The notes beneath the pieces were generated by a model that was not told the origin of the DNA, ran no database searches, and saw nothing but the letters and a program-made list of their open reading frames with translations. This document shows, in pieces, positions 42,382 to 50,017 of a stretch of DNA of 64,000 bases (the first letter of the stretch is position 1; every line of letters begins with the position of its first letter). A program made the position numbers and the translations under genes. The stretch comes from Vitreoscilla massiliensis (GTDB lineage Bacteria > Pseudomonadota > Gammaproteobacteria > Burkholderiales > Neisseriaceae): positions 375,166 to 439,165 of the forward strand of contig NZ_LN898219.1 of NCBI RefSeq assembly GCF_001457815.1. Reading direction: 5' to 3'.

Positions 42382-42413
42382 GGTTTACAGGCCGCTTAAT
42401 GCGGCCTGTAAAC
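42382..42413. terminator. DUS inverted pair after the aguB remnant
   Basis: GGTTTACAGGCCGC-TTAAT-GCGGCCTGTAAACA, a stem-loop from facing DUS copies between convergent genes. Confidence 0.82.
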
Positions 42414-42435
42414 ATTTAATTTAATCTGGCATCAA

Positions 42436-42849
42436 TCAATACCTGCCAAAATTGGCACCGCCCATATCATCAATGCTTTGGCTGTAAGCGCTGCACACGC
42501 ATTCAGCGCTGGTGCAACGGGCGGCGGCATCGCCTTGTTGTTTGAGGGTGGCGCGGATGGCGGCTGGGCTGTCAGCCACTTCGGTTTTGGTGGCGTTTTC
42601 ATAACCGTATATCACTGCGCGGTTGTTCAAAACGTGTAAGGATTTGAGCTTGGGATTGGCGTAAATCAGTTTTTGATACGGCGCTGTGGCGGCGCTGCAT
42701 TGGAAACTGACATTGACATTCGCATACGCCATTTCACCGGTATTGTCCAAGCGCTGTTTTAAACTGGCGCTGTCTAAGGCTGACAAACACGAAGCAATGG
42801 CCATGGGGCTGATAGCAAGCATTAATGCGACATAAGCAATGGTTTTCAT
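42436..42849 (-). CDS. Secreted LprI/DUF1311-like protein
   Basis: 137 residues. A Sec signal (TIAYVALMLAISPMAIA) is cleaved before SCLSALD. The mature part resembles LprI-type N-termini: VSFQCSAATAPYQKLIYANPKLKSLHVLNNR, where relatives usually have a second Cys at the position of Tyr in LIYANP. The C-terminus AARCTSAECVCSAYSQSIDD has three Cys. LprI-like domains can inhibit lysozymes. It is a paralogue of the gene at 43176-43598. AAGGA lies 6 nt before the ATG at 42849. Confidence 0.75.
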   Translation of the reverse strand: MKTIAYVALMLAISPMAIASCLSALDSASLKQRLDNTGEMAYANVNVSFQCSAATAPYQKLIYANPKLKSLHVLNNRAVIYGYENATKTEVADSPAAIRATLKQQGDAAARCTSAECVCSAYSQSIDDMGGANFGRY

Positions 42850-43107
42850 GTTGATTCCTTGGTGGGCTAGGTGGCTGTTATCTAAACAGAAAAATGCGGA
42901 AACTGCCAGTGATTTTATGCGCCTTATCAGCCAGATGCACCTGCAAGTAGCATGAATGCTGTAGCATGTATGCTTTTCCATGCCATGATTTGATGGCTGT
43001 GTTTGCTGGTGCAGCTCGTCAGCTGTGGCCTTGTGCCAACCATGTGAAGTGATAGAGAACAAAGCAAACACACGACGGAAACACAGTTTGAGCATGCAAA
43101 AGACAAA

Positions 43108-43151
43108 CAAGCGGCCTGTAAACCCCATGGGAGTGTTTACAGGCCGCTTTT
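43108..43151. terminator. DUS inverted pair after the second LprI-like gene
   Basis: AAGCGGCCTGTAAAC, a 12-base spacer, then GTTTACAGGCCGCTTTT. It lies downstream of the leftward 43176-43598 gene. Confidence 0.85.
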
Positions 43152-43175
43152 CAATGCTTGTTTACTTGTACTGTT

Positions 43176-43598
43176 TTACAAAGCATGCAGCAATTTAAAA
43201 TCGTAACCTGCCGCGTCTTGAAAGCTTTGCACATAGCGTTTGCACGCACATTCGACGGTGGTGCACGCCTGGGCAGGATTGCCCACTTGCTGCAACACTT
43301 GCGCCACAAACGCATCATTGCCGATGACTTGCTGCTTGGTGGCGCTTTCATACGCCACCAATTGCGCATAGCGATTCAAATGGTGTAAGGCCAGTAAATC
43401 GGCATTGCCACACACCAATTGCATGCTGGGCGTGGCGGGTTTGACGCAATTCAAATCGCTGGGCAGCGGCCCCAAATATTCGGTGCTGCGCGACAATTGT
43501 TCGGCCAAGGTTTGGCGGTCGAGTTGCGCCAAGCAGTCCGCCCACACAGGTGCACTGGCCACACACAGGCCGAGCAACAACACGCTGAATTTGAACAT
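43176..43598 (-). CDS. Secreted LprI/DUF1311-like protein, paralogue
   Basis: 140 residues. The signal FKFSVLLLGLCVASAPVWA is cut before DCLAQLD. The mature part has SDLNCVKPATPSMQLVCGNADLLALHHLNRYAQLVAYESATKQQV, a closer match than its neighbour to the LprI/DUF1311 pattern with both Cys present. It ends ACTTVECACKRYVQSFQD, aligning with CTSAECVCSAYSQSIDD of the gene at 42436-42849, so the two arose by duplication. AAGGAG lies 7 nt before the ATG. Possible lysozyme-inhibitor function is an inference from the family only. Confidence 0.75.
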   Translation of the reverse strand: MFKFSVLLLGLCVASAPVWADCLAQLDRQTLAEQLSRSTEYLGPLPSDLNCVKPATPSMQLVCGNADLLALHHLNRYAQLVAYESATKQQVIGNDAFVAQVLQQVGNPAQACTTVECACKRYVQSFQDAAGYDFKLLHAL

Positions 43599-43684
43599 GA
43601 CGGACTCCTTGTGGCAAAACGGGCAAGATGGCAGAGCACATTGCTTAATGCTGATGCAATTTGCAGTCCACAATGCCCATGGCA

Positions 43685-44686
43685 TCAATCATTGGGGTAA
43701 TCCAATTCGGCACCATTGCGGTAACTGGCAAAACGCTGTTGTTCGCGCTCAAACACTGGCGCCGAGTGTTCCCACGGCCAGCCGCCAAACTGGGTGGCGC
43801 GAAAGCGGGCAAACGCATCGTTCAATTGCGCTTCGCTGTTGAGTACAAATGGCCCACGCATCGCCACTGGCTCGCCTATGGGCTCACCTTCTAGCCACAG
43901 GATGCGCGCCTCGGTGTCACCGGCCTGTAAATGAATGTCGGCATCGGGACGCAATTGCATCAAATGGCGTTCGGCCACCGCCGTGCCTGCGACCAATATT
44001 TCATTGCCACGGTAAAAATAGCAAAAGCGGTTGGAGCTGGCGGTGGTGGCAGGCAGTGTCATGCTGGCTCCAGCTTGCAAGGTGAGCATGAAAATATTCA
44101 CTTTGTGCTCAGGCGCATGTGCCCACGAGTTTACAGGCCGCTCTAGCGCCGCTACATCGTGTAATTGACCCGAAATCACGCGCACATCAGTGTGTTTGCC
44201 AGCGCTGTCTTGGTGGTCTAGGTGCGGGATTTTTTCGGCCCACATCATTTTGTAAGCGGCAGGCGCTTGTTTTTGCTCGGCCGAAGAATTGAACCAGATT
44301 TGAAACAATTCCAACGGATTGTCGTGCTCTTGTGACAACAGAGGAAACATTTCCGCATGTTGCACACCATGACCAGTGCTCAACCATTGCACATCGCCGT
44401 GGCCATAACGGCCGCAACTGCCCAAGGAATCAAAATGGTCAACCATGCCCGAATCGACGATGGTAATGGTTTCAAAGCCGGTATGCGGATGGGCAGGAAA
44501 ACCGGGCACACCGGTTTGGCTGTAATACATATTGAATGGCCCCGCCGTCGGCGCACCTTCGAGCGGGCCCATGTCGGCATTGCCACGCGGGTAGTGATCG
44601 ACGTGGTGAGCAGTGAAGATAAACGGGTCTTTGAGGTCGAGACGAAAGGTGATGGGCACCATGGTGTAAATCAAATCAGTGGACAT
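43685..44686 (-). CDS. Pirin family protein
   Basis: 333 residues, double-cupin pirin. The N-terminal cupin has the metal-binding residues in GFPAHPHTGFETITIVDSG (two His) and STGHGVQHAEMFP (His and Glu). The segment PLELFQIWFNSSAE follows. The length is slightly above the usual 230-290, with extra residues at the N-terminus. Bacterial pirins include quercetin 2,3-dioxygenase-like enzymes and metabolic regulators; the role here is not known. It ends within a few bases of the 3' side of the LprI-like gene start region. A DUS copy lies within the gene near 44133 and another near 43921. Confidence 0.88.
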   Translation of the reverse strand: MSTDLIYTMVPITFRLDLKDPFIFTAHHVDHYPRGNADMGPLEGAPTAGPFNMYYSQTGVPGFPAHPHTGFETITIVDSGMVDHFDSLGSCGRYGHGDVQWLSTGHGVQHAEMFPLLSQEHDNPLELFQIWFNSSAEQKQAPAAYKMMWAEKIPHLDHQDSAGKHTDVRVISGQLHDVAALERPVNSWAHAPEHKVNIFMLTLQAGASMTLPATTASSNRFCYFYRGNEILVAGTAVAERHLMQLRPDADIHLQAGDTEARILWLEGEPIGEPVAMRGPFVLNSEAQLNDAFARFRATQFGGWPWEHSAPVFEREQQRFASYRNGAELDYPND

Positions 44687-44777
44687 GCAATGCTCCTCGC
44701 GGATGGTGGATTGCTGCTTGGCAGATTCAAGCCAAAAGATGGCCTTATCCTAGAGCATTTTCTCCAAGTGCGACAGA

Positions 44778-44811
44778 TAAAAAAACGAAGACGTGGCATG
44801 CGTCTTCGTTG
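44778..44811 (-). terminator. Rho-independent terminator after the YitT gene
   Basis: Leftward strand: ACGAAGACG-CATGCCA-CGTCTTCGT followed by a run of seven T. It is a perfect 9-bp stem, 25 bp past the stop codon, and contains no DUS. Confidence 0.9.
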
Positions 44812-44835
44812 TTTGATTGGTTGGCTCAAGCGACA

Positions 44836-45468
44836 TTACTTGCCGCCGTTATAGCGACCAGGTTTGTGCCAAATAATCAACATCGCATTCATCGCTACCG
44901 CACTGACTGCCGATAAGGCGACGATGCTGGCGTCCATGCAGGTCAACGCCACCACAAACACCAACGCATCCAAGGCCATTTGGCTTTTGCCGGCATTGAT
45001 GCGGTATTTTTTCTGCATCCACAAAGTCAGCGCGCCGGTGCCGCCGACTGAGGCGTTGTGTCTGGCCAAGCACAAAATGCCCAAACCAATGATGGTGCCG
45101 CCAAACAAGGCCGCAAACACCGGATGCAAATAATCAATGTGGATGACGTAAGGCAAAAAATGCGTGGTCAAACCCAGCACCAAGCTCACGCTGACGGTTT
45201 TTAAGGCGAATGCCTTGCCCATGCTGAAATACGAAAAAATCAAAAAAGGAATGTTCACCAACATAAACAACATGCCGATGGACATGGGCAACCAATACGA
45301 CACCAATAAGGCCATACCAGCGATGCCGCCGGTGATAAAGCCCGAGAGCTTGAGTAAATTGAGCCCCAAAGCGATGAACATCACCCCCAAACTGAGGCCG
45401 TACACATCGTCAAACGCGCTGTGCGACAACAAACTGGGCTTGCCCAAACTGATTTCCGAATTTTTCAT
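44836..45468 (-). CDS. YitT-family membrane protein
   Basis: 210 residues with about five to six membrane segments. The pattern GVMFIALGLNLLKLSGFITGGIAGMALL, VNIPFLIFSYFSMGKAFALKT and ARHNASVGGTGALTLWMQKKY is that of YitT/DUF161 proteins (GG-x-xG and NxSxGG motifs), but the usual C-terminal DUF2179 domain is missing. Function is unknown; it sits in the inner membrane. The ATG at 45468 is preferred over an in-frame TTG at 45477. Confidence 0.83.
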   Translation of the reverse strand: MKNSEISLGKPSLLSHSAFDDVYGLSLGVMFIALGLNLLKLSGFITGGIAGMALLVSYWLPMSIGMLFMLVNIPFLIFSYFSMGKAFALKTVSVSLVLGLTTHFLPYVIHIDYLHPVFAALFGGTIIGLGILCLARHNASVGGTGALTLWMQKKYRINAGKSQMALDALVFVVALTCMDASIVALSAVSAVAMNAMLIIWHKPGRYNGGK

Positions 45469-45648
45469 TACTGCCAAACTGATTAAGATAAAGTCACAAA
45501 CGGCGAAATGATACTCCGATTGGGGTGTTTTGATTTAAACCATTCCTTATTTTTGCATTTAAATATCGTGTTTGTGGCCATCTGTGCTACAGCTGGGCAG
45601 AATTTTAACTGTGATAGAATCAGCCACCTTAAGTCGAAACTGAATGCC

Positions 45649-46521
45649 ATGTACATTGAACCCGTTTTTCGCCCGCCCAGTGAGGCGCAATCGCTGATTT
45701 TGCCCGTGACCAATGGCTGCTCATGGAATGAGTGCACGTTTTGTGAAATGTACACCCAGCCGCAGAAGAAGTTTCGCCCATTTGCACAAGAGGAAATCGA
45801 GGCCTTCTTGCAGCGCGTGGCCGGACAATACCCGATTAAGCGCGTGTTTTTGGCCGATGGCGATGCGATGGTGTTGTCGACCAAGCGTTTGTTGGCGATT
45901 TTGGAGGCGATACAGCGCATTTTGCCCACAGTGGAACGCGTGTCCAGTTATTGCCTGCCCAGCAATGTCAAAAACAAATCGGTGGACGAGTTAAAAGAAT
46001 TGCACGATGCCGGCCTGAAACTGGCTTACATCGGCTGTGAATCGGGCGATGATGAGGTGTTGCGCTTGGTGAATAAATCCGAGACGTTTGACTCATCGCT
46101 GGCGTGTTTGCAAAAACTCGGCGATGCCGGCATCAAGCGCTCGGTGATGATACTCAATGGTTTGGGCGGCAAAAAACTGTCGCCACAACACGCGCTCAAT
46201 TCGGCACGCTTGATGAATGCCGCGCCGCCGGAATTTCTATCGACCTTGGTGGTGTCGTTTCCGCTGGGCATGCAGCGCTTTCAAAACCGCTATCCCGATT
46301 TTGAGATTCTGACCCAGCAAGAATTGTTCATGGAATTGCAATACCTGATCAGCGAATTGGATTTGGACAATACCGTGTTTCGCAGCGACCACGCCTCGAA
46401 TTATTTGGTGCTCAAAGGGCGTTTGGGGCGCGACAAGCCGCGCTTGCTCAGCGAAATCCAACAAGCCATCCTCAACCCACAACAAGCACGTTTGCGCCCA
46501 GAATGGGCCCGCGGCCTGTAA
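45649..46521 (+). CDS. Radical SAM protein
   Basis: 290 residues. The cluster-binding motif is CSWNECTFCEMY: Cys spaced as C-x4-C-x2-C, a spacing variant found in one branch of radical SAM proteins (GC-x-hN-x-C-x-FC-x-MY). FLADGDAM (the GGE-like SAM-binding strand) and YIGCESGDDEVLRL (the glycine-rich strand) follow in the expected order. The substrate is unknown. The start at 45649 is chosen since the family begins just before EPVFRPPSEA; earlier in-frame codons lack support. The TAA stop belongs to a DUS, giving a Gly-Leu C-terminus. Confidence 0.87.
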   Translation: MYIEPVFRPPSEAQSLILPVTNGCSWNECTFCEMYTQPQKKFRPFAQEEIEAFLQRVAGQYPIKRVFLADGDAMVLSTKRLLAILEAIQRILPTVERVSSYCLPSNVKNKSVDELKELHDAGLKLAYIGCESGDDEVLRLVNKSETFDSSLACLQKLGDAGIKRSVMILNGLGGKKLSPQHALNSARLMNAAPPEFLSTLVVSFPLGMQRFQNRYPDFEILTQQELFMELQYLISELDLDNTVFRSDHASNYLVLKGRLGRDKPRLLSEIQQAILNPQQARLRPEWARGL

Positions 46522-46536
46522 TAAGCGGCCTGTAAA
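46511..46536 (+). repeat. Tandem (same-direction) DUS pair
   Basis: GCGGCCTGTAATAAGCGGCCTGTAAAC-type head-to-tail pair; the first copy gives the stop codon of the radical SAM gene. The two copies cannot pair with each other, so this is uptake signal rather than terminator. Confidence 0.85.
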
Positions 46537-46553
46537 CAAGGAAACCACACCAG

Positions 46554-47066
46554 ATGGACATGAAAATTGGCTTTGCCCAAGCCCACGAAACCGACGCTTT
46601 GGTCGATTTGATTAACCTTGCCTACCGCGGCAGCGAGTCGTGGACGGGCGAGCGCGACTTAATCAGCGGCGCACGCACCGACCGCGCCGAAATCAGCGCC
46701 TTGATTGCCGATGCCCAAGCACAATTTTTGGTATTGCGCGATGAGGCACAGCAGATTTTGGGCTGTATTGTCGTCGAACAAGCCGGCGATTATGTGTATT
46801 TGGGCATGTTTGCCATCAATCCGAATCTGCAACAAACCGGCTTGGGCAAGGCTTTGCTCGCCGGCGCCGAACACTTTGCCCGCGGCTTTTGGCGCGGCAT
46901 CAAAGGCAGCAAAATGACGGTCATCACCGCTCGCACCGAATTGCTGGCCTATTACGAGCGCCGCGGCTACGTGCAATCGGCAGAATTACAGCCGTTTCCC
47001 CGTGATGTGAACGTCGGCGAACCCAAACAAGAACTGCAATTGGTGACTTTGTACAAGACGTTTTAA
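46554..47066 (+). CDS. GNAT-family N-acetyltransferase
   Basis: 170 residues. Acetyl-CoA binding motif A is LGMFAINPNLQQTGLGKALLAGAEHFA (Q/R-x-x-G-x-G/A = QQTGLGKA), and the C-terminal motif B is ELLAYYERRGYVQS. The substrate is unknown. It begins 33 bp after the radical SAM gene, with AAGGAAAC upstream, and is followed 28 bp later by a 2OG oxygenase, so the three may share a transcript. Confidence 0.87.
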   Translation: MDMKIGFAQAHETDALVDLINLAYRGSESWTGERDLISGARTDRAEISALIADAQAQFLVLRDEAQQILGCIVVEQAGDYVYLGMFAINPNLQQTGLGKALLAGAEHFARGFWRGIKGSKMTVITARTELLAYYERRGYVQSAELQPFPRDVNVGEPKQELQLVTLYKTF

Positions 47067-47094
47067 GCAGCGCTATCGTGATTGGGAGTGCAAA

Positions 47095-47625
47095 ATGTTG
47101 GCCTTAAACGAACGCGTATGGCAGATTCCGCAATTTTTGTCTGCCGTACAATGTCAGCAATTGTTGGATATGGCTGTGCAACATGGTTTCAGCGCGGCGC
47201 AAGTCAGGGCGGCCACGGGAACGCGTGCCATGCCCAATATTCGCAATAATTTGCGCGCCCAGTTTACGGCGCCTGAATGGGTGGCTTGGTTATGGCAGCA
47301 ATTGCAAACACACAGCTTGCCAAGCCTGAATGGGCGCAGTGCTTGTGGCTTGCCGCGCGATTTGCGCTTTTACCAATACTTGCCTGAGCAACGTTTTAAA
47401 ATGCACAAAGATGGGCCTTGGTTGGAAGACGGTTTGCGCAGCGAATTGACCTTATTGGTGTATTTGAACGAGGATTTTCAAGGCGGTGCCACCGATTTTC
47501 GCGATTTCCAAATCCAGCCGCGCACCGGTGATGCGCTGTTGTTTGTCCACGATACTTGGCATGAGGGTGCGGCAGTGGTGAGCGGCTGCAAATACGTATT
47601 GCGCTCGGATGTGATGTATTCTTAA
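47095..47625 (+). CDS. 2-oxoglutarate/Fe(II) oxygenase, prolyl-4-hydroxylase type
   Basis: 176 residues. The iron site is His-x-Asp in FKMHKDGPW and a distal His in DTWHEGAAV, with the 2-oxoglutarate Arg in KYVLRSDVMY. The NIRNN and FYQYLPEQRF segments match P4H-like 2OG oxygenases that hydroxylate proteins or small molecules. Start and length fit small bacterial members. It lies downstream of the GNAT gene; the substrate is unknown. Confidence 0.87.
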   Translation: MLALNERVWQIPQFLSAVQCQQLLDMAVQHGFSAAQVRAATGTRAMPNIRNNLRAQFTAPEWVAWLWQQLQTHSLPSLNGRSACGLPRDLRFYQYLPEQRFKMHKDGPWLEDGLRSELTLLVYLNEDFQGGATDFRDFQIQPRTGDALLFVHDTWHEGAAVVSGCKYVLRSDVMYS

Positions 47626-47655
47626 GCGGGTAAAGAGTTTGCATCAAGACATTAA

Positions 47656-47688
47656 AAGCGCCCTGTAAACCATTTACAGGCCGCTTTT
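47656..47688. terminator. DUS inverted pair with one mutated copy
   Basis: AAGCGCCCTGTAAACCATTTACAGGCCGCTTTT. The left copy has one changed base (GCGCCC for GCGGCC), so the stem survives with a mismatch. It lies between convergent genes. Confidence 0.8.
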
Positions 47689-47729
47689 GCATATCGAAAA
47701 CACACACAGAATATCAGTGTCAACAGGAT

Positions 47730-47990
47730 TCAAACATCCACTTTCACCGCGTGCCACGCTGCGCCGGCGTATTCGGGCAGGGTTTTTAACACTGACAGCG
47801 GTTTTTGCACCAGCTTAAAGCGTGGATTGGTGATGCGCATCACCTCAACATAAAATTGGATGGTGGCAGGAGCATCAAGCAAGGTGTCGGCGACGCTGTC
47901 GCCGCTGCAAAAACAATCGGCCAGCGCCGGCACTTCCGCCCAATAATCGCGCACATCTTCTTTGTAAACGGCCACATGGATTAATATCAT
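47730..47990 (-). CDS. HicB-like antitoxin-type protein (orphan)
   Basis: 86 residues. HVAVYKEDVRDYWAEVPALADCFCSGDSVADTLLDAPATIQFYVEVM is the partial RNase H-fold of the HicB_lk_antitox family: a beta strand, a W-x-x-VP-x-L strand, then the helix SVADTLLDAPATI. The usual C-terminal DNA-binding domain is absent, and no HicA toxin frame lies beside it. It may be an orphan or act outside a toxin-antitoxin pair. A strong AAGGAGG site precedes the ATG at 47990. Confidence 0.75.
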   Translation of the reverse strand: MILIHVAVYKEDVRDYWAEVPALADCFCSGDSVADTLLDAPATIQFYVEVMRITNPRFKLVQKPLSVLKTLPEYAGAAWHAVKVDV

Positions 47991-48045
47991 CAGCCTCCTT
48001 AGCTTTAACTGCACAACATCAATATGCTCATAGGCTCAGCACTTA

Positions 48046-48062
48046 CTTACAGGCCGCTTAAG
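48046..48062. repeat. Single DUS
   Basis: CTTACAGGCCGCTTA between the HicB-like gene and the SH3-domain gene; there is no facing partner. Confidence 0.8.
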
Positions 48063-48063
48063 C

Positions 48064-48804
48064 TTACTCGATTTCGATGAGTTTGACTTGGCTTTGGTGC
48101 ACATAGCCCATAGCGCTGTTGCGGTCTTTGCCTATGACTTGCACTTGCAACCACGCGCCTTGCGGTGCTAAGGCCGCGAGTTTGCTGCCTTTGGGCAGGC
48201 GTTGCAATACCGCTGCATTGGTATTGGGTGCGGCGCGCAGATTGGCATAGCCGTCTTGCGCATTCACCACATATTGCTCAAGCTGGATGCCATTGGCGCA
48301 AGAATCGGCATAAATCGGTGCGATAGGGCTGTTTGTATCGCGCTCTATATTGATTAAGTCGGCCTGAAAGTAATATTGGTCACACTCGGCATTGTAGAGC
48401 TGAAAATTTTGAATGCGTACTTGCGCAGGCAGATTCAAAATGCCGCGGCGCTGTTGCCAAAATGGCTGGGTGATGTCGCCAAAGGCGGCCTGTAAGCTGT
48501 GCTGCAATTGCGCTTCGCTGCCGCGCCAATGCAAATCGACAAATTTCATGTCTGAACGGGTGTGTGCCAAGGCTTGGGGATTGGGCATATTGCGATAAAG
48601 TTGTTGTTGCGACGCCGCATCGCTGTTCAAAGCCAAACGCAGTTGTTGCTCTTGCCAATACAGCGACAACACGCCACGTACGGATTGCGTTTGCGGCGTC
48701 AAACTGGCTTGTTGCATCGCCTGTATGGGGTCTACGGGTTCGGCATGGGCTGCCAAGGGCAAGCCGCTGCAGGCCATGAGGGCGGCGAGTAACAAAGCGC
48801 GCAT
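48064..48804 (-). CDS. Secreted protein with C-terminal SH3b domain
   Basis: 246 residues. A Sec signal (ALLLAALMACSGLPLAAHA) ends before EPVDP. The middle has one Cys pair (NAECDQYYF, YADSCANG). The C-terminal bacterial SH3 domain is DGYANLRAAPNTNAAVLQRLPKGSKLAAL followed by WLQVQVI, which in other proteins binds cell-wall peptides. The family of the N-terminal part is unknown. The ATG at 48804 is 2 bp past the upstream lipoprotein's stop, with AAAGG inside that gene's end; an ATG at 48810 is an alternative. It forms an operon with the lipoprotein. A DUS copy is inside the gene near 48487. Confidence 0.75.
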   Translation of the reverse strand: MRALLLAALMACSGLPLAAHAEPVDPIQAMQQASLTPQTQSVRGVLSLYWQEQQLRLALNSDAASQQQLYRNMPNPQALAHTRSDMKFVDLHWRGSEAQLQHSLQAAFGDITQPFWQQRRGILNLPAQVRIQNFQLYNAECDQYYFQADLINIERDTNSPIAPIYADSCANGIQLEQYVVNAQDGYANLRAAPNTNAAVLQRLPKGSKLAALAPQGAWLQVQVIGKDRNSAMGYVHQSQVKLIEIE

Positions 48805-48806
48805 GT

Positions 48807-49901
48807 TCATCCTTTGCTGATGTGGCACAAGGCGTCGGTAAAGCAATCGTAATGGCTGTTTTTGCCCGCGGAAACAGGATTAGGGAAGCCGACTTTGAGT
48901 TTTTTGTACAGTTGTTGCCGTTGCGCAGTAAAACCGGCGTGTTCGCTGGCGCTCATTTGTGGCCAACGCTGTTGTTGCTGTTGCAACCACTGAATCAATT
49001 CACTGGATTTGGCCGCCATGCTGCTGCCGGTTTTCTTGGTCAGCGCTTGGTGTACGGCCATGGCATCGGCGCTGATGTTCAGCTGTTTGGCATCCGCTTC
49101 CAAGACCGGCGTGTTGTCCAAGCCTTGGAATAAGATGGCTTGATACCATTGAAACAGGAATTGCGCTTGTTTGACATACGGACTTTTTGGATAGCGCTTC
49201 AAATAGCGTTCCCAAAACAAGGCGCGATTGGACACTTCCGACCACGGAATGACCAAAGCGGCGTCGTTGGTGGTGAGGGTGGTGTTTTCCTTGGCCAATT
49301 GGCGTGAAAATACTTGCTCATCTTCGGGCAGATACGGCGAAAAAATGTCGACAATAAAGCGCGGATGGCGACGCAATGCCATTTCGCCTTCGCCGATGTA
49401 GTAATTGTCGATGTATTCCTTGCCTTGCCACAGCGACATTTGTTGCATGCGCGGGGTTAAGCGTGGCCACAATTCGGCTTGGCGCTGCAAACGCGCTTGC
49501 TTGTCTTCTGAGCTTTCATCGGGATAGCCTTCTAAGATGCCAGAAAATTCATCCCACACCAGCGAGTTTTTGCTGTTGCCGCCGAGTTTTAAAAAGCGTT
49601 GGTACATGTCCCAACTGGCTTCCAGCCACAGCTTGCGCGTGTCCATTTTCACCAAGGGCACGCAGCGCTTTAAGGCCAAATTGACCACGCTTAAGGACTG
49701 TAAGTCGCTGTTGGCGGTAATGGCGCTCATTTGTAAGGGGATGTTGTCACATTGCGGTGGCAATGGCGTTTTGGCCGTGGCAGCGGCAGATGAACGGGGC
49801 TGCGACGCGGGATGGGCACTGCTTGAGCCTTGTTGCTGCTGTGGTTGGCACGCGCTTGTGGCCAACACCAAACACACCCCGATAGTACGCAAAGAAGTCA
49901 T
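48807..49901 (-). CDS. Putative lipoprotein of unknown function
   Basis: 364 residues. The lipobox LATSAC gives a lipidated Cys at about residue 18, followed by a Gln/Ser/Ala-rich linker (about 19-45). The mature part is helical, with Trp-rich segments (LWLEASWDMYQRFLKLGG; SNRALFWERYLKRYPKSPYVKQAQFLFQWYQ), the latter resembling a tetratricopeptide-like helical hairpin. I do not recognise the family. Two Cys near the C-terminus (DCFTDALC) may form a disulfide. It is followed immediately by the SH3b protein, so the two probably act together in the envelope. Confidence 0.7.
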   Translation of the reverse strand: MTSLRTIGVCLVLATSACQPQQQQGSSSAHPASQPRSSAAATAKTPLPPQCDNIPLQMSAITANSDLQSLSVVNLALKRCVPLVKMDTRKLWLEASWDMYQRFLKLGGNSKNSLVWDEFSGILEGYPDESSEDKQARLQRQAELWPRLTPRMQQMSLWQGKEYIDNYYIGEGEMALRRHPRFIVDIFSPYLPEDEQVFSRQLAKENTTLTTNDAALVIPWSEVSNRALFWERYLKRYPKSPYVKQAQFLFQWYQAILFQGLDNTPVLEADAKQLNISADAMAVHQALTKKTGSSMAAKSSELIQWLQQQQQRWPQMSASEHAGFTAQRQQLYKKLKVGFPNPVSAGKNSHYDCFTDALCHISKG

Positions 49902-49970
49902 TGCCCTTAACCCATATTCATAGACAGGTGTATCTTAACAAAAACCCCCGTGCCTGACAGTGAAAAAAAA

Positions 49971-50000
49971 CAGGCGTCCTGTAAACTTTCAGGACGCCTG
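49971..50000. terminator. DUS-like but divergent inverted repeat
   Basis: CAGGCGTCCTGTAAACTTTCAGGACGCCTG: a perfect 12-bp stem with the TCCTGTAAAC heart of the DUS but GGCGT in place of GCGG. It sits between two leftward genes as a terminator for the aminotransferase. It could be a decayed or co-varied DUS pair, since both arms changed together. Confidence 0.75.
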
Positions 50001-50017
50001 TGTTGTGTTGTGCAAAC

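Noticed and set aside
42849..43128. N-terminal extension of the LprI-like protein
   Set aside because: The extra codons pass through a DUS and precede a strong ribosome site and signal peptide at 42849.
47730..48062. A complete HicAB toxin-antitoxin pair
   Set aside because: No HicA-like frame (small, His-containing dsRBD fold) is found on either side of the HicB-like gene.
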